NCBI GenBank assembly: GCA_047404135.1
Contig: JBDOIT010000004.1
Location: forward strand, 124,001-188,000
Source of the DNA: JAHZKS01 sp047404135
Lineage (GTDB): Bacteria; Pseudomonadota; Alphaproteobacteria; Rickettsiales; JABSSG01
Length of the DNA stretch: 64,000 bases
Direction of reading: 5' to 3'
Positions 25,611-34,379 of this stretch are shown piece after piece (positions within the stretch are counted from its first letter, which is position 1; every line of letters begins with the position of its first letter). The notes beneath the pieces are model-generated. The model was given only the letters and a program-made list of their open reading frames with translations, had not been told where the DNA came from and did not search any database. The position numbers and the translations under genes were made by a program.

Positions 25611-26904
25611 TTTTAAATGTCTTTTCTATTTTCTTTATAATCTCATCAAAAGATGAGGTAGCCTTATCTCCAGTTTTTCTCTCTCTAATCTCAAAGCTAT
25701 TATCTTTAGTTAGCTTTGAGCTACCAATAATCTGATAAGGAGCACCCAAAAGATCGTGTTTAGAAAATTTACTCCCAACGCTCGCAGAAGTATCATCATA
25801 TAGAATTGCCAAACCCATAGATGTTAACTTCTGATACATTTTGTCACAAAATTCTGATACCTCTTTATTATCAGTATGCAAATTTACCAATGACACATGG
25901 AAAGGGGCGATGGATTTAGGCCATATAATTCCGTTGTCATCATTAAAACATTCTATCACTGCAGCAACTAATCTTGAAACACCTAATCCATAGCAGCCTC
26001 CAAAAAAATGAGATTTCCTTCCTGTTTTATCCATAAAACACACATTCATAGACTCAGAATACTTTGTTCCATAGTTAAATATGTGGCCGACTTCTATACT
26101 TTTTTTGTGCTTTAGCCTCTCATTAGGTACATTACATTCCCCAGGTTTGTGCATTTCATCTGCCATTGCATATAAATTACGCAGCTTTTGTACATCTGGA
26201 TCTTCTTTATCTAATTCTACTTCGATATCCGAATCATAAAAAATTTCACTTTCCCCTGTCTCTGCTATAACATGAAATTCATGACTTAATGTGCCACCTA
26301 TAACCCCAACGTCAGCCCTTAGCAAAACAGGCTTCAAACCAATTCTTTTAAGTATTTTAATATATGTCTCAATAATATTATCATATGTCACCACAGATGA
26401 ATCCTTATCCAAATCAAAAGAATAAGCATCTTTCATCAAAAACTCCCTTCCTCTTAAAACGCCAAACCTAGGGCGTATTTCATCTCTGAACTTCCAATGA
26501 ATTTGGTAGAATGTTCTAGGAAAATCTTTATGAGAATTTATATGTTTACGTATTATATCAGCGATTGACTCCTCTGCTGTTGGGCCAAATAATAAATTGT
26601 TATCATGGCGGTCCTTAATACGAAGCATTTCTTTTCCATATCCATCATAACGGCCAGATTCTTCCCATAATTCTGCAGATTGTATACAAGGCATAATCAC
26701 CTCCAAAGCTCCAGAATTATCCATCTCTTCTCGTATGATTTTTTCAATATTCTTTAACACGCGAACTCCAAGTGGAAGCCATGAATATATACCCGCGCTC
26801 TGTTGTTTTATCATCCCAGCACGAAGCATTAGCTTATGGGAAGCAACATCTGCGCTTGCTGGCGAGTCTTTCATTGTTGGAGAGTAATATTTACTAAGTC
26901 TCAT
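25600..26904 (-). CDS. proS: Prolyl-tRNA synthetase, short form without editing insert
   Basis: The 434-residue class II synthetase charges tRNA-Pro. Motif 1 surrounds GMIKQQSAGIYSWLPLG (about residues 31-47), motif 2 is the FRDEIRPRFGVLRGREFLMKD region (REFLMKDAYSF visible at about 153-163), and motif 3 is the GCYGLGVSRLV region (about 300-310). The insertion (editing) domain between motifs 2 and 3 found in longer bacterial ProRS is absent, as in other alphaproteobacteria and mitochondria. An anticodon-binding domain completes it. The gene sits in an operon with lolC. Confidence 0.94.
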   Translation of the reverse strand: MRLSKYYSPTMKDSPASADVASHKLMLRAGMIKQQSAGIYSWLPLGVRVLKNIEKIIREEMDNSGALEVIMPCIQSAELWEESGRYDGYGKEMLRIKDRHDNNLLFGPTAEESIADIIRKHINSHKDFPRTFYQIHWKFRDEIRPRFGVLRGREFLMKDAYSFDLDKDSSVVTYDNIIETYIKILKRIGLKPVLLRADVGVIGGTLSHEFHVIAETGESEIFYDSDIEVELDKEDPDVQKLRNLYAMADEMHKPGECNVPNERLKHKKSIEVGHIFNYGTKYSESMNVCFMDKTGRKSHFFGGCYGLGVSRLVAAVIECFNDDNGIIWPKSIAPFHVSLVNLHTDNKEVSEFCDKMYQKLTSMGLAILYDDTSASVGSKFSKHDLLGAPYQIIGSSKLTKDNSFEIRERKTGDKATSSFDEIIKKIEKTFKNEF

Positions 26905-26922
26905 TCTAAATATCTTTATTTG

Positions 26923-27978
26923 TTACTGCATAAGAGAAAATAACCTATGGAACCCGCCAATATTTCCAAATTTTATCCCCTTTTCATTTCCGCTGATGGA
27001 AAAAAACACATCTTCGATATTACCACCTTTCTTGGATTTCGACGACATCTTTGTTATAATTTTTTCTAAATTAATCACTTTCTTCTTTTCCATAAACACT
27101 CCACAGGCTTTTAAAAAATTTCTCAAACTTTTGACATTAGTATCAATTCTACCAGAAGCCTTTCTTGTCACTAGATCACTTGATAATTTACCTGTAGTTT
27201 TTATATGATAATCATTGGAAGTTAAATCCATTTTCTTAATATTCAATACAAAAGACTTTAAGTTACTATTAATCATCTGAGTAGCCTTATAAGACATTCT
27301 TAACTTAAAATGATTGTCCCCTACTTCCCTAAGCCTTTCTTCTCCTCCAACTTCACTATGCAAATCTGCCTTAATGTTGTACAAAGACTCTCTTTTGTCT
27401 TTATTGTAATCCTTCCTTATGGTTATTTTATTATATCTTGAGATAGCCATAATTTTCTCTGTATTCCTATCCATGATGTCATACCCTGAATCAAAATAGC
27501 AAAGGTAACTCATAAATATTTTTAAATCAGGATTAAAGAGCGCCTTACTGAGCATAGACTTAGTTAACCCAAAATCTACATTAGAATCTTGCTGTGTCTT
27601 TACAACATAACTAAATTTGTTATCATCCGATGAAATATATAACTTTCTTCTTAGATCAAGTTTGAAATTCTTAACCAGCAAGTCGCTTTTTATCCATACC
27701 TTTTTCGTAAATAGATTAGTTCTTTCTCCTTCGTTATTTATAGACAAACCAAGCCTATTTACAGATAAAGCAAAATGAAACGGGAAACCTTCTAGATCTA
27801 TCCCTTCGTGAGTGACTTTTTCTATATTTATGTGAGTATTAACGATATTTGCGGCATTACTTTTTAAATATTGCCCAACCATATACCAACAAAAAGAATA
27901 TAAAGTTATCATCACAAGAGTAACTTTACACGCTCTATTAAAAAACAGGGATAGTCGTCTGTTCATTGATTTAATCAA
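26923..27978 (-). CDS. DUF2125-type envelope protein (351 residues)
   Basis: It has an N-terminal membrane anchor (about residues 17-36) followed by the DUF2125-like motif GFPFHF at 64-69 and a beta-rich periplasmic part. It is a shorter relative of the protein at 11120-12832 and shares the start-of-domain pattern of helix, short spacer and G-(Y/F)-P-F. The function of this family is unknown. It overlaps the ferredoxin gene by 8 nt and precedes proS by 18 nt, so it is likely in one transcript running from the isc genes to ispF. Confidence 0.6.
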   Translation of the reverse strand: MIKSMNRRLSLFFNRACKVTLVMITLYSFCWYMVGQYLKSNAANIVNTHINIEKVTHEGIDLEGFPFHFALSVNRLGLSINNEGERTNLFTKKVWIKSDLLVKNFKLDLRRKLYISSDDNKFSYVVKTQQDSNVDFGLTKSMLSKALFNPDLKIFMSYLCYFDSGYDIMDRNTEKIMAISRYNKITIRKDYNKDKRESLYNIKADLHSEVGGEERLREVGDNHFKLRMSYKATQMINSNLKSFVLNIKKMDLTSNDYHIKTTGKLSSDLVTRKASGRIDTNVKSLRNFLKACGVFMEKKKVINLEKIITKMSSKSKKGGNIEDVFFSISGNEKGIKFGNIGGFHRLFSLMQ

Positions 27979-28303
27979 CCATCATGTTCCTTGTAGCAGA
28001 AGGTACCTTTACTTTTAATCCACTCAGCTCTTCTGTCATTTTAATTTGGCAACCTAACCTTGATGTTCTGGCAAGACCAAAAGCTAAATCTAGCATGTCC
28101 TCCTCATCTTCTGTTGCTTCAGTTAATTCCCCAAAGAACTCATCCTCTACAATAACATGACATGTTGAGCACGCTAAAGATCCCTCGCACGCCCCCTCTA
28201 GATCAACGTTATTTTTATGTGCTATTTCTAAAACAGAAAGCCCCAAGGGAGCCTCAACTTCTTTTTCTTCGCCATCTTTAAGTACAAATGTCATCTTTGT
28301 CAT
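27971..28303 (-). CDS. fdx: [2Fe-2S] ferredoxin of the isc operon
   Basis: The 110-residue adrenodoxin-type ferredoxin supplies electrons for Fe-S cluster assembly on IscU. Cluster ligands are in CEGSLACSTC (Cys39, Cys45, Cys48) with the fourth in RLGCQIKM (about residue 86). It is the last isc gene. The hscA stop lies 172 nt upstream, and that gap is filled by the in-frame remnant of the HscA tail. Confidence 0.95.
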   Translation of the reverse strand: MTKMTFVLKDGEEKEVEAPLGLSVLEIAHKNNVDLEGACEGSLACSTCHVIVEDEFFGELTEATEDEEDMLDLAFGLARTSRLGCQIKMTEELSGLKVKVPSATRNMMVD

Positions 28304-28304
28304 A

Positions 28305-28475
28305 TTAAGTCCCTATATCTTTATTTACCTTACCCTTCAAGCTCCCCTGCGCGCCTTCGAATAAGAGCAGGCAGACTGACTCTACTGGTTCTTTTCTTGC
28401 GCTATCTAGCTTATGTCTATTATCTGAAATCGACCCCTCTTTTACTAAGGCAATTCTGGCACAGATGCTATTATA
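28305..28475 (-). pseudogene. In-frame remnant of the HscA C-terminal lid after a premature TAA
   Basis: Immediately after the hscA stop, the same reading frame continues for 55 sense codons to a second TAA at 28305-28307, 1 nt before the fdx start. The segment has the right length for the missing end of HscA (about 57 residues in Escherichia coli). It ends SLKGKVNKDI, comparable to the ALKGHSVDEV-type terminus of HscA proteins. So the annotated hscA stop looks like a nonsense change inside an ancestral gene of about 602 codons. Divergence in the middle of the remnant suggests it is no longer under strong selection, though sequencing error is possible. Confidence 0.7.
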
Positions 28476-30116
28476 TTATTCCTCAGTAATCAACCCTTTA
28501 TCTTTCTCTGTATATGAAGATACTCTGGATGTAGTTTTTTCTTCATTTATTTTTGATTCTGTTAGTAATCTGGATTCATTATCTCTATGCATATTCTTCA
28601 TTGATTGCTTCAAAGAATTCTCTACATCCTCACCGCTCAACCCATATGTAGGTATCACTTCAATAGATTGAATGACCCCGGTTACCTTCTCTTCCGCAGA
28701 AACAGTTAGAAGGCCATCACTGTCTATAGTGAAATTCACAACAATCCTGGGGCTCCCTGCTTCCATCGGAGGAATTCCCTTTAGTTCAAAATTTGCAAGA
28801 GACCTACAATCCTTCGACATCTCCCTTTCTCCTTGAGTAATATGTAGCTTTAGTCCAGTTTGCCCATTCTCGTATGTAGTAAACTCTTTCGATACAGAAC
28901 AAGGAATCGTTGAATTACGATGTATTATTTTTTCATTCATCCCACCCATTATCTCAAGACCCAATGATAAAGGAGTAACATCTAGCAATAGATCCCCAGA
29001 ACCGTGCGTGAGATTCTCTGCCTGCAAAGATGCCCCTATAGCAACTACCTCATCTGGATTAATCGAATTATAAATCTTTACCCCTTTAAATAGAGATATC
29101 AAAGCCTCTTTAACACAAGGCATCCTGGTAGATCCACCTACAAGAATCACTCCAGATATATTATTATATTCTAAATCTGCATCAGATAAAGTATTTCTGG
29201 TAACCTTTATTGTTCTATCCAAAAGATCTTTGGATACACTTTCAAAATGCCTCCTAGTTATACTGAAAGAAGTATTCTCAAATAAAACTTGATGACTTTT
29301 TTCTTCAGTAAGATGCTCTTTGATCTTTCTACCATGAGCTAGTGCTGCACTAAATTTTATACCCTCTACTTCTTTCTCTATCTCTTTAGCTATTAGATAA
29401 TCAAAATCATCTCCACCTAAATCAGAGTCCCCTCCTGTAGAAACAACTTTGAATACTCCTTTTTGTATGTCCAATATAGACACATCAAAAGTCCCCCCCC
29501 CAAGGTCGTATACTAAATATGTGCCTTTATCTATTTGATCCAATTGATATGCAAGCGCAGCTGCCGTTGGCTCATTAATCATCCGCATCACATGCATTCC
29601 CACTGATTCTGCTGCCGTTTTCACAACGCGTCTTTGAACTTCATCAAAATATGCAGGAACGGTTACTACAATATCGCTCACATCTTCTCCAAGGTTATCA
29701 GAGGCAGCTTCTTTTATTTTCTGTAATATTCTGGCAGATATCTCTTCAACAGATAGGTCTAAGCCATTAAGTGAAAACAAGATTTTACCATTACGCTCAA
29801 TGATACTTTCGAGCGAAGAGAACGATCTACCAATATCCTTTTTACTTTTGCCTATAAGCCTTTTTATAGATCTAACAAATACCGTTTTGTCTTCATTAAG
29901 AGAATTCTCTGCTTCACTTCCTACAGCAATTTCCTGGTTTATATTTACCGATAGAACAGAAGGAATCTTTTTATTATTATAGCGATCATAAAAAACCTGG
30001 GGCTCTTTATTGGAACTATATGCCACCAAAGAGTTAGTAGTACCAAAATCTATACCGACAGCAACTCTTCTCTTATCTGTTGTTGCATGAGGCTCTTGTA
30101 TTTTTAATAATTGCAT
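28476..30116 (-). CDS. hscA: Fe-S assembly chaperone HscA, C-terminally truncated
   Basis: This Hsp70-type chaperone acts with HscB to release clusters from IscU. The 546 residues cover the whole nucleotide-binding domain (VGIDFGTTNSLVAYS at about 20-34, DLGGGTFDVSIL at about 205-216, GGSTRMP at about 345) and the beta substrate-binding domain. The helical lid is cut short at ...LITEE by TAA (28476-28478). Family members are typically about 600-620 residues, and an in-frame remnant of the tail follows. The DLGGG codons contain a G9 run (29493-29501), a slippage-prone site. The truncated protein may still function, since the catalytic and substrate domains are complete. It overlaps hscB by 1 nt. 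Confidence 0.9.
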   Translation of the reverse strand: MQLLKIQEPHATTDKRRVAVGIDFGTTNSLVAYSSNKEPQVFYDRYNNKKIPSVLSVNINQEIAVGSEAENSLNEDKTVFVRSIKRLIGKSKKDIGRSFSSLESIIERNGKILFSLNGLDLSVEEISARILQKIKEAASDNLGEDVSDIVVTVPAYFDEVQRRVVKTAAESVGMHVMRMINEPTAAALAYQLDQIDKGTYLVYDLGGGTFDVSILDIQKGVFKVVSTGGDSDLGGDDFDYLIAKEIEKEVEGIKFSAALAHGRKIKEHLTEEKSHQVLFENTSFSITRRHFESVSKDLLDRTIKVTRNTLSDADLEYNNISGVILVGGSTRMPCVKEALISLFKGVKIYNSINPDEVVAIGASLQAENLTHGSGDLLLDVTPLSLGLEIMGGMNEKIIHRNSTIPCSVSKEFTTYENGQTGLKLHITQGEREMSKDCRSLANFELKGIPPMEAGSPRIVVNFTIDSDGLLTVSAEEKVTGVIQSIEVIPTYGLSGEDVENSLKQSMKNMHRDNESRLLTESKINEEKTTSRVSSYTEKDKGLITEE

Positions 30117-30640
30117 TACCCTTCTAGCTCTCTATATTTTAAATTTATTTCTTTAATAAATTTCTTTTTATACAACATCTTTTTGTATGCAAAAGATGAC
30201 TCTTCAAATTCTTTATTCTGATAATACCTATTAAAATCTTCTGCGTATATCCTCATATCTTCGACAGAGTTACTTTTGAGTTCTCTAATCTCTTCAATAG
30301 TCTCTGCAGATGCTAGCTTTTCTCTTATCTCAAAAGCTTCTTCTAAAATTTCTGGGTCTTGTAGTATTGCATCTTCTCCACTTATATTAAAACCCTCTAA
30401 CTCCAACAAATGTCTTGCTCTCATCTCATCTGAATTCAAAATAGAGTAAGCGTGATTTAGCTCAGCGGCTTTCTTCAAAGACTCGGCTTTACTCTTATCA
30501 TCTGCATTGTAAAATCTATCTGGGTGACTTTCTGATTGTTGTTTGATGTAAGAGGAGCTCAAAGCCTCCGCATCAACACAATAAGAACGCTTTAATCCAA
30601 ACACAGAAAAACAATCAATTTTTATTTGGTTATCAATCAC
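30116..30640 (-). CDS. hscB: Fe-S assembly co-chaperone HscB
   Basis: The 174-residue J-domain protein delivers IscU to HscA and stimulates its ATPase. The N-terminal J domain starts DCFSVFGLKRSY (about residues 9-20) and holds the HPD tripeptide in ESHPDRFYN (about 38-46). The C-terminal three-helix IscU-binding domain includes LLELEGF (about 99). The start codon follows iscA by 12 nt and the end overlaps hscA by 1 nt. Confidence 0.94.
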   Translation of the reverse strand: MIDNQIKIDCFSVFGLKRSYCVDAEALSSSYIKQQSESHPDRFYNADDKSKAESLKKAAELNHAYSILNSDEMRARHLLELEGFNISGEDAILQDPEILEEAFEIREKLASAETIEEIRELKSNSVEDMRIYAEDFNRYYQNKEFEESSFAYKKMLYKKKFIKEINLKYRELEG

Positions 30641-30652
30641 AGATTGCCTCTC

Positions 30653-30994
30653 TTATACATGAAAAGATTCACCGCAACCGCATTTCCCTTTCTCGTTTGG
30701 ATTCTTGAATACAAAGCCTGACTTAATCTTAGTATCCATATAATCCATAGTAGTGCCAAGCAAATACATTACCGCTTTAGGTTGAATGAGGATTGTCACA
30801 CCCCGAACTTCAACTATTTCATCGTATTTGTCTACCGAATCTGCATATTCAATATAATATGCCAAACCAGAACATCCACCTTGCTTTACACCAACCCTTA
30901 TGCCAACAGAAGGTTTCCCTCTGCTAGATAGAAGCTCTTGCACCTTTGTAGATGCAATATCTGTGACTTCAAGAACTTGATTAGATGCAGGCAT
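30653..30994 (-). CDS. iscA: A-type Fe-S carrier protein IscA
   Basis: The 113-residue HesB/IscA-family protein carries or assembles [2Fe-2S]/[4Fe-4S] clusters. The three conserved cysteines are in GGCSGLAYY (about residue 41) and CGCGESF (about 107 and 109). It lies between iscU (9 nt) and hscB (12 nt) in standard isc order. Confidence 0.95.
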   Translation of the reverse strand: MPASNQVLEVTDIASTKVQELLSSRGKPSVGIRVGVKQGGCSGLAYYIEYADSVDKYDEIVEVRGVTILIQPKAVMYLLGTTMDYMDTKIKSGFVFKNPNEKGKCGCGESFHV

Positions 30995-31003
30995 TTTAAT
31001 TAC

Positions 31004-31384
31004 CTAAGAATTTTTTTTCTTGTAATCTGAGACAGCAGACTTTATCGCATCCTCCGCCAAAACAGAACAATGAATTTTGACAGGAGGCAAAGACAAATGT
31101 TTCGCTATATCAACATTTTTTATTTCCTGGGCTTCCTCTATAGTTTTCCCCTTAACCCACTCAGTAACCAAAGAACTAGAAGCGATAGCAGAGCCACAAC
31201 CAAATGTTTTAAATTTAGCATCATCTATCACACCTTCTTCATTTATCTTTAATTGCAACTTCATCACGTCTCCACACGAAGGAGCTCCCACAAGACCCGT
31301 ACCTACAGATTTATCTCCTTGATCCATAGATCCTACATTTCTAGGATTTTCATAATGATTCATTACTTTATCGCTGTAAGCCAT
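31004..31384 (-). CDS. iscU: Fe-S cluster scaffold protein IscU
   Basis: On this 126-residue scaffold IscS-derived sulfur and iron are built into clusters. The three cysteines are in APSCGDVM (about residue 37), FGCGSAIASS (about 63) and KIHCSVLAED (about 106). An Asp follows the first Cys-Gly, and the HscA-recognition LPPVK motif precedes the last Cys. It starts 18 nt after iscS. Confidence 0.96.
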   Translation of the reverse strand: MAYSDKVMNHYENPRNVGSMDQGDKSVGTGLVGAPSCGDVMKLQLKINEEGVIDDAKFKTFGCGSAIASSSLVTEWVKGKTIEEAQEIKNVDIAKHLSLPPVKIHCSVLAEDAIKSAVSDYKKKNS

Positions 31385-31402
31385 ATAAAACCTTTTATTA
31401 AA

Positions 31403-32629
31403 TTAATGATCTGACCACTGGATTGACTTTAGATCTATTCCTTCTTGAGCCATTTCCCACAAAGGACTCATGTCTCTTAACTTCTCAACGGCTTTCTTTA
31501 TTAAACCAATTGCAAAATCAACTTCTTCTTCCGTAGTAAATCTACCAAATCCAAATCTTATAGATGTATGGGCCAACTCTTCCTCCACTCCTAAAGCACG
31601 TAACACATAAGAAGGTTCTAGAGAATCTGATGTACAAGCTGAACCAGAGGATACAGCCAATTCTTTAGCAGATAATATCAAGGATTCTCCTTCTATATAG
31701 GCAAAACTTACATTGATACATCCAGGCCATTTAAACTCCTTACTGCCGTTTAAGTAAACATCTGGTATAGAGAGTATCTCTTTCTGGAATTCATCTGACA
31801 GCGCCTTGATTTTCTTATAATCTTCTTCCATGCATTCTCCTGCTATTTCAGCAGCTTTACCAAATCCAACAATCAAAGGCGTTGGAAGCGTACCAGATCT
31901 CACTCCCCTTTCCTGACCACCACCATTAATCAACGGCTCTAATCTAACACGCGGCTTACGACGAACATATAACGCGCCAATACCTTTTGGGCCATAGATC
32001 TTATGCGCAGAAATACTCATAAGGTCTATATTCATTTCATTCACATCCATATTGATCTTACCAAAAGATTGGGCAGCATCTGTATGGAATAATACCCCTT
32101 TTTCTTTGCAGATTCTACCTATCTCTGCAATAGGCTGAATTACCCCTATTTCATTATTCACAGACATCACAGAAACTAAAATAGTATCCTTACGTATAGA
32201 TTCAGACAGCTCTTTGATATCCACCAAACCATCTGGCTTAACAGAGAGATATGTTATATTAAAGCCTTCTTGCTCTAGATGTCTGCACGCATCTAAAACA
32301 CATTTATGCTCTGTTTTTAAAGTTACTATATGTTTTTTCTCATCAGATCTATAGTAATGCGCAGAGCCTTTAATTGCTAAATTATTTGCCTCAGTAGCGC
32401 CGGAAGTAAAAACGATTTCCTTTGCATCGGCATTAATTAAATCAGCAACCTTCTTTCTTGCGGCATCTATAGCTTCACCGGACTCCCATCCAAAAGCATG
32501 ACTCCTAGAGTGTGGATTCCCGAATTTTTCGGTAAAATAAGGCATCATAGCATCTAGAACACTCTTATCCACAGGGGTCGTGGATTGATAATCCATATAT
32601 ATTGGCAATTCCATCTCTTCTTTAGCCAT
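31403..32629 (-). CDS. iscS: Cysteine desulfurase IscS
   Basis: This 408-residue PLP enzyme transfers cysteine sulfur to IscU. PLP-binding Lys is in SISAHKIYGPKG (about residue 209). The active-site loop holds Cys in SGSACTSDSLEPSYVL (about 332), the long flexible-loop form typical of group I IscS. It overlaps the second desulfurase gene by 8 nt and is followed directly by iscU. Confidence 0.96.
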   Translation of the reverse strand: MAKEEMELPIYMDYQSTTPVDKSVLDAMMPYFTEKFGNPHSRSHAFGWESGEAIDAARKKVADLINADAKEIVFTSGATEANNLAIKGSAHYYRSDEKKHIVTLKTEHKCVLDACRHLEQEGFNITYLSVKPDGLVDIKELSESIRKDTILVSVMSVNNEIGVIQPIAEIGRICKEKGVLFHTDAAQSFGKINMDVNEMNIDLMSISAHKIYGPKGIGALYVRRKPRVRLEPLINGGGQERGVRSGTLPTPLIVGFGKAAEIAGECMEEDYKKIKALSDEFQKEILSIPDVYLNGSKEFKWPGCINVSFAYIEGESLILSAKELAVSSGSACTSDSLEPSYVLRALGVEEELAHTSIRFGFGRFTTEEEVDFAIGLIKKAVEKLRDMSPLWEMAQEGIDLKSIQWSDH

Positions 32630-33770
32630 ACTTTACTTCCTCCTCTTTTTTAAACACAGATTTCTGAACAACCTTCCATGCATCTATAAACTTATCTATT
32701 TCTGATTTTGTACTATTTAGTCCCAAACTTACTCTGATTGCATCATTATGCACTCCTTTTTCAAATCCCATAGCTTTGAGAACATAAGATTTTTCCACAA
32801 TACCAGAAGAGCATGCAGAACCTGCGCTAACACAAAACCCACGAATATCAAAATTAATCATCTGAGTTTGATTATCTACATCTGGCATCGTAATATAACT
32901 TGTATTAGGAAGTCTTATAGTATTTTTTGAATAAATTTTAGCGCTCCCTTCAAAATTCGTAATCTCATCTTCAAAACAATCTCTCAATTCTTCAATGATT
33001 TTGAATTGCTTTATGCTTGCTGCCACAAGCTCAGCAGCCTTCCCAAAGCTTGATATAGCATAAAAATTCTCTGTTCCAGATCTAAATCCTTTCTCTTGCC
33101 CACCTCCTAGAATCAAAGGCTTTATACGAATCCCAGCTTTCTTGACAACAGAAGCAGCACCAAGCATCCCACCAATTTTATGAGATGAGATCGTTACTAT
33201 ATCGACATCCAATCCCTTTAAATCAACCACGATCTTTCCAAATGATTGAACCATATCACTATGAATAATTGCCCCATATTCATGAGAAACTTCAGATAAT
33301 CTTTTTATATCTTGAATAACTCCTGTTTCGCTATTTGCATGACCTATAGAAACAAACTTATTTTCAGATTTGCTATTTTTCAATGCAGTAACAAGGAATT
33401 CTTCATCTATGATACCTTCTTCATTCACCTTCAAAAAGGTAATATTACTCATTTGTTCTGCAATTTTAATGACAGATGAATGCTCAATAGGGGATATAAA
33501 TAAATGATAATCAGAGAAGCTCTGCAAGATCATGTTATTGCTCTCTGTGCCAGATGAAGTAAAAATCACATCGTGACTTAATTGATCTATATTTAAATTA
33601 CACATTATAGATTTTCGTGCATCCTCTATTAAACCTTTTGAATACCTACCCCTTGAATGCAAAGAAGATGGATTAGAAGGATCAGATAAAAGTTCCACAA
33701 CATGTCCTACCACGTCTGCATGCATGGAAGCAGTAGAATTGTGATCTAAATAAATGATACTTTTATTCAC
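32622..33770 (-). CDS. Second NifS/IscS-like aminotransferase of the isc operon
   Basis: The 382-residue class V PLP enzyme is homologous to IscS but divergent. PLP Lys is in ISSHKIGGMLG (about residue 200) and the loop Cys in SAGSACSSGIVEKSYVL (about 320). Rickettsiales carry such a second desulfurase between iscR and iscS (called spl1 in Rickettsia annotations), so this order supports the taxonomic placement. Whether it donates sulfur to Fe-S assembly or to another acceptor such as tRNA thiolation is unknown. It overlaps iscR by 4 nt. Confidence 0.88.
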   Translation of the reverse strand: MNKSIIYLDHNSTASMHADVVGHVVELLSDPSNPSSLHSRGRYSKGLIEDARKSIMCNLNIDQLSHDVIFTSSGTESNNMILQSFSDYHLFISPIEHSSVIKIAEQMSNITFLKVNEEGIIDEEFLVTALKNSKSENKFVSIGHANSETGVIQDIKRLSEVSHEYGAIIHSDMVQSFGKIVVDLKGLDVDIVTISSHKIGGMLGAASVVKKAGIRIKPLILGGGQEKGFRSGTENFYAISSFGKAAELVAASIKQFKIIEELRDCFEDEITNFEGSAKIYSKNTIRLPNTSYITMPDVDNQTQMINFDIRGFCVSAGSACSSGIVEKSYVLKAMGFEKGVHNDAIRVSLGLNSTKSEIDKFIDAWKVVQKSVFKKEEEVKYG

Positions 33771-34198
33771 ACTAACCCTCGAAGATCCAACTTAACATTA
33801 CCCTTCAGCACATCTTCAACTGATATAGAATCAAAATATCTGAATATTATATCTCCAAGCCCCTTCCACAGTGAGTGCGTCGTACACGATCCTTTTGTAG
33901 GACTACATTTAAATTCAGCACTACATCTTGTCATTTTAAAAGATCCTTCTGCTGCTAAAATCACCTCTGAAAGCATAGTTTTATTTTGTGGCTTGGTTAG
34001 AAGGTAGCCTCCTCCTGGTCCTCTTACCGAACGGACAACACCTTCTTTACGAAGTTTGGAAAAGATTTGCTCGATATATTGCAGAGGAACCTTCTGCCTA
34101 ATAGATATGTCGCTCAAGGAAACAGGCCCATGAGCTTCGTTAAAAGCCACATCCACTATAGAAACTATAGAATATCTAATCTTAGAATTAATCTTCAT
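33767..34198 (-). CDS. iscR: Rrf2-family Fe-S regulator IscR
   Basis: This 143-residue winged-helix repressor senses Fe-S status. I start it at ATG 34198 because this gives the standard KINSKIRYSIVSIVD beginning; a longer reading from TTG 34258 would begin inside the promoter. The helix-turn-helix spans about residues 26-50 (VSLSDISIRQKVP visible) with the wing RGPGGGYLL at 59-67. The cluster ligands Cys92, Cys98, Cys105 and His108 match the Escherichia coli IscR pattern, so it is IscR-like rather than a RirA variant. It heads the isc operon and probably represses it. Confidence 0.92.
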   Translation of the reverse strand: MKINSKIRYSIVSIVDVAFNEAHGPVSLSDISIRQKVPLQYIEQIFSKLRKEGVVRSVRGPGGGYLLTKPQNKTMLSEVILAAEGSFKMTRCSAEFKCSPTKGSCTTHSLWKGLGDIIFRYFDSISVEDVLKGNVKLDLRGLV

Positions 34199-34252
34199 AA
34201 TCCAAATGCATAAAATTACAACCAAGGCATACAAGAAATAACCGCTATTCTC

Positions 34253-34289
34253 GGTCAAGTATTTAATAACCCACCTCTTTAGTCAAGTA
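34253..34289 (-). promoter_or_regulatory. isc operon promoter with candidate IscR sites
   Basis: On the minus strand TTGACT (34286-34281) and AATACT (34263-34258) are separated by 17 nt, placing transcription start about 50 nt before iscR. The octamer TACTTGAC occurs twice (34289-34282 and 34261-34254), once over each promoter half. It resembles half of the type 1 IscR motif, so autoregulation is plausible. No full palindrome is seen. Confidence 0.5.
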
Positions 34290-34303
34290 CTTTTAACTTT
34301 TTA

Positions 34304-34332
34304 TTGATTTCTTCTATTATTAGTAGTAGATT
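34304..34332 (+). promoter_or_regulatory. Candidate promoter of the alpha/beta hydrolase gene
   Basis: TTGATT (34304-34309) and TAGATT (34327-34332) with exact 17-nt spacing. Transcription would start near 34339, which favours translation from ATG 34380 over ATG 34347. Confidence 0.45.
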
Positions 34333-34379
34333 TTCTTCTCTATAACATGTTATCCTTACCTTTCAATAATTTATGTTTT

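Noticed and set aside
34199..34258. Longer IscR starting from TTG 34258
   Set aside because: The extension covers the predicted -10 element and repeat; family members begin at the sequence encoded from 34198.
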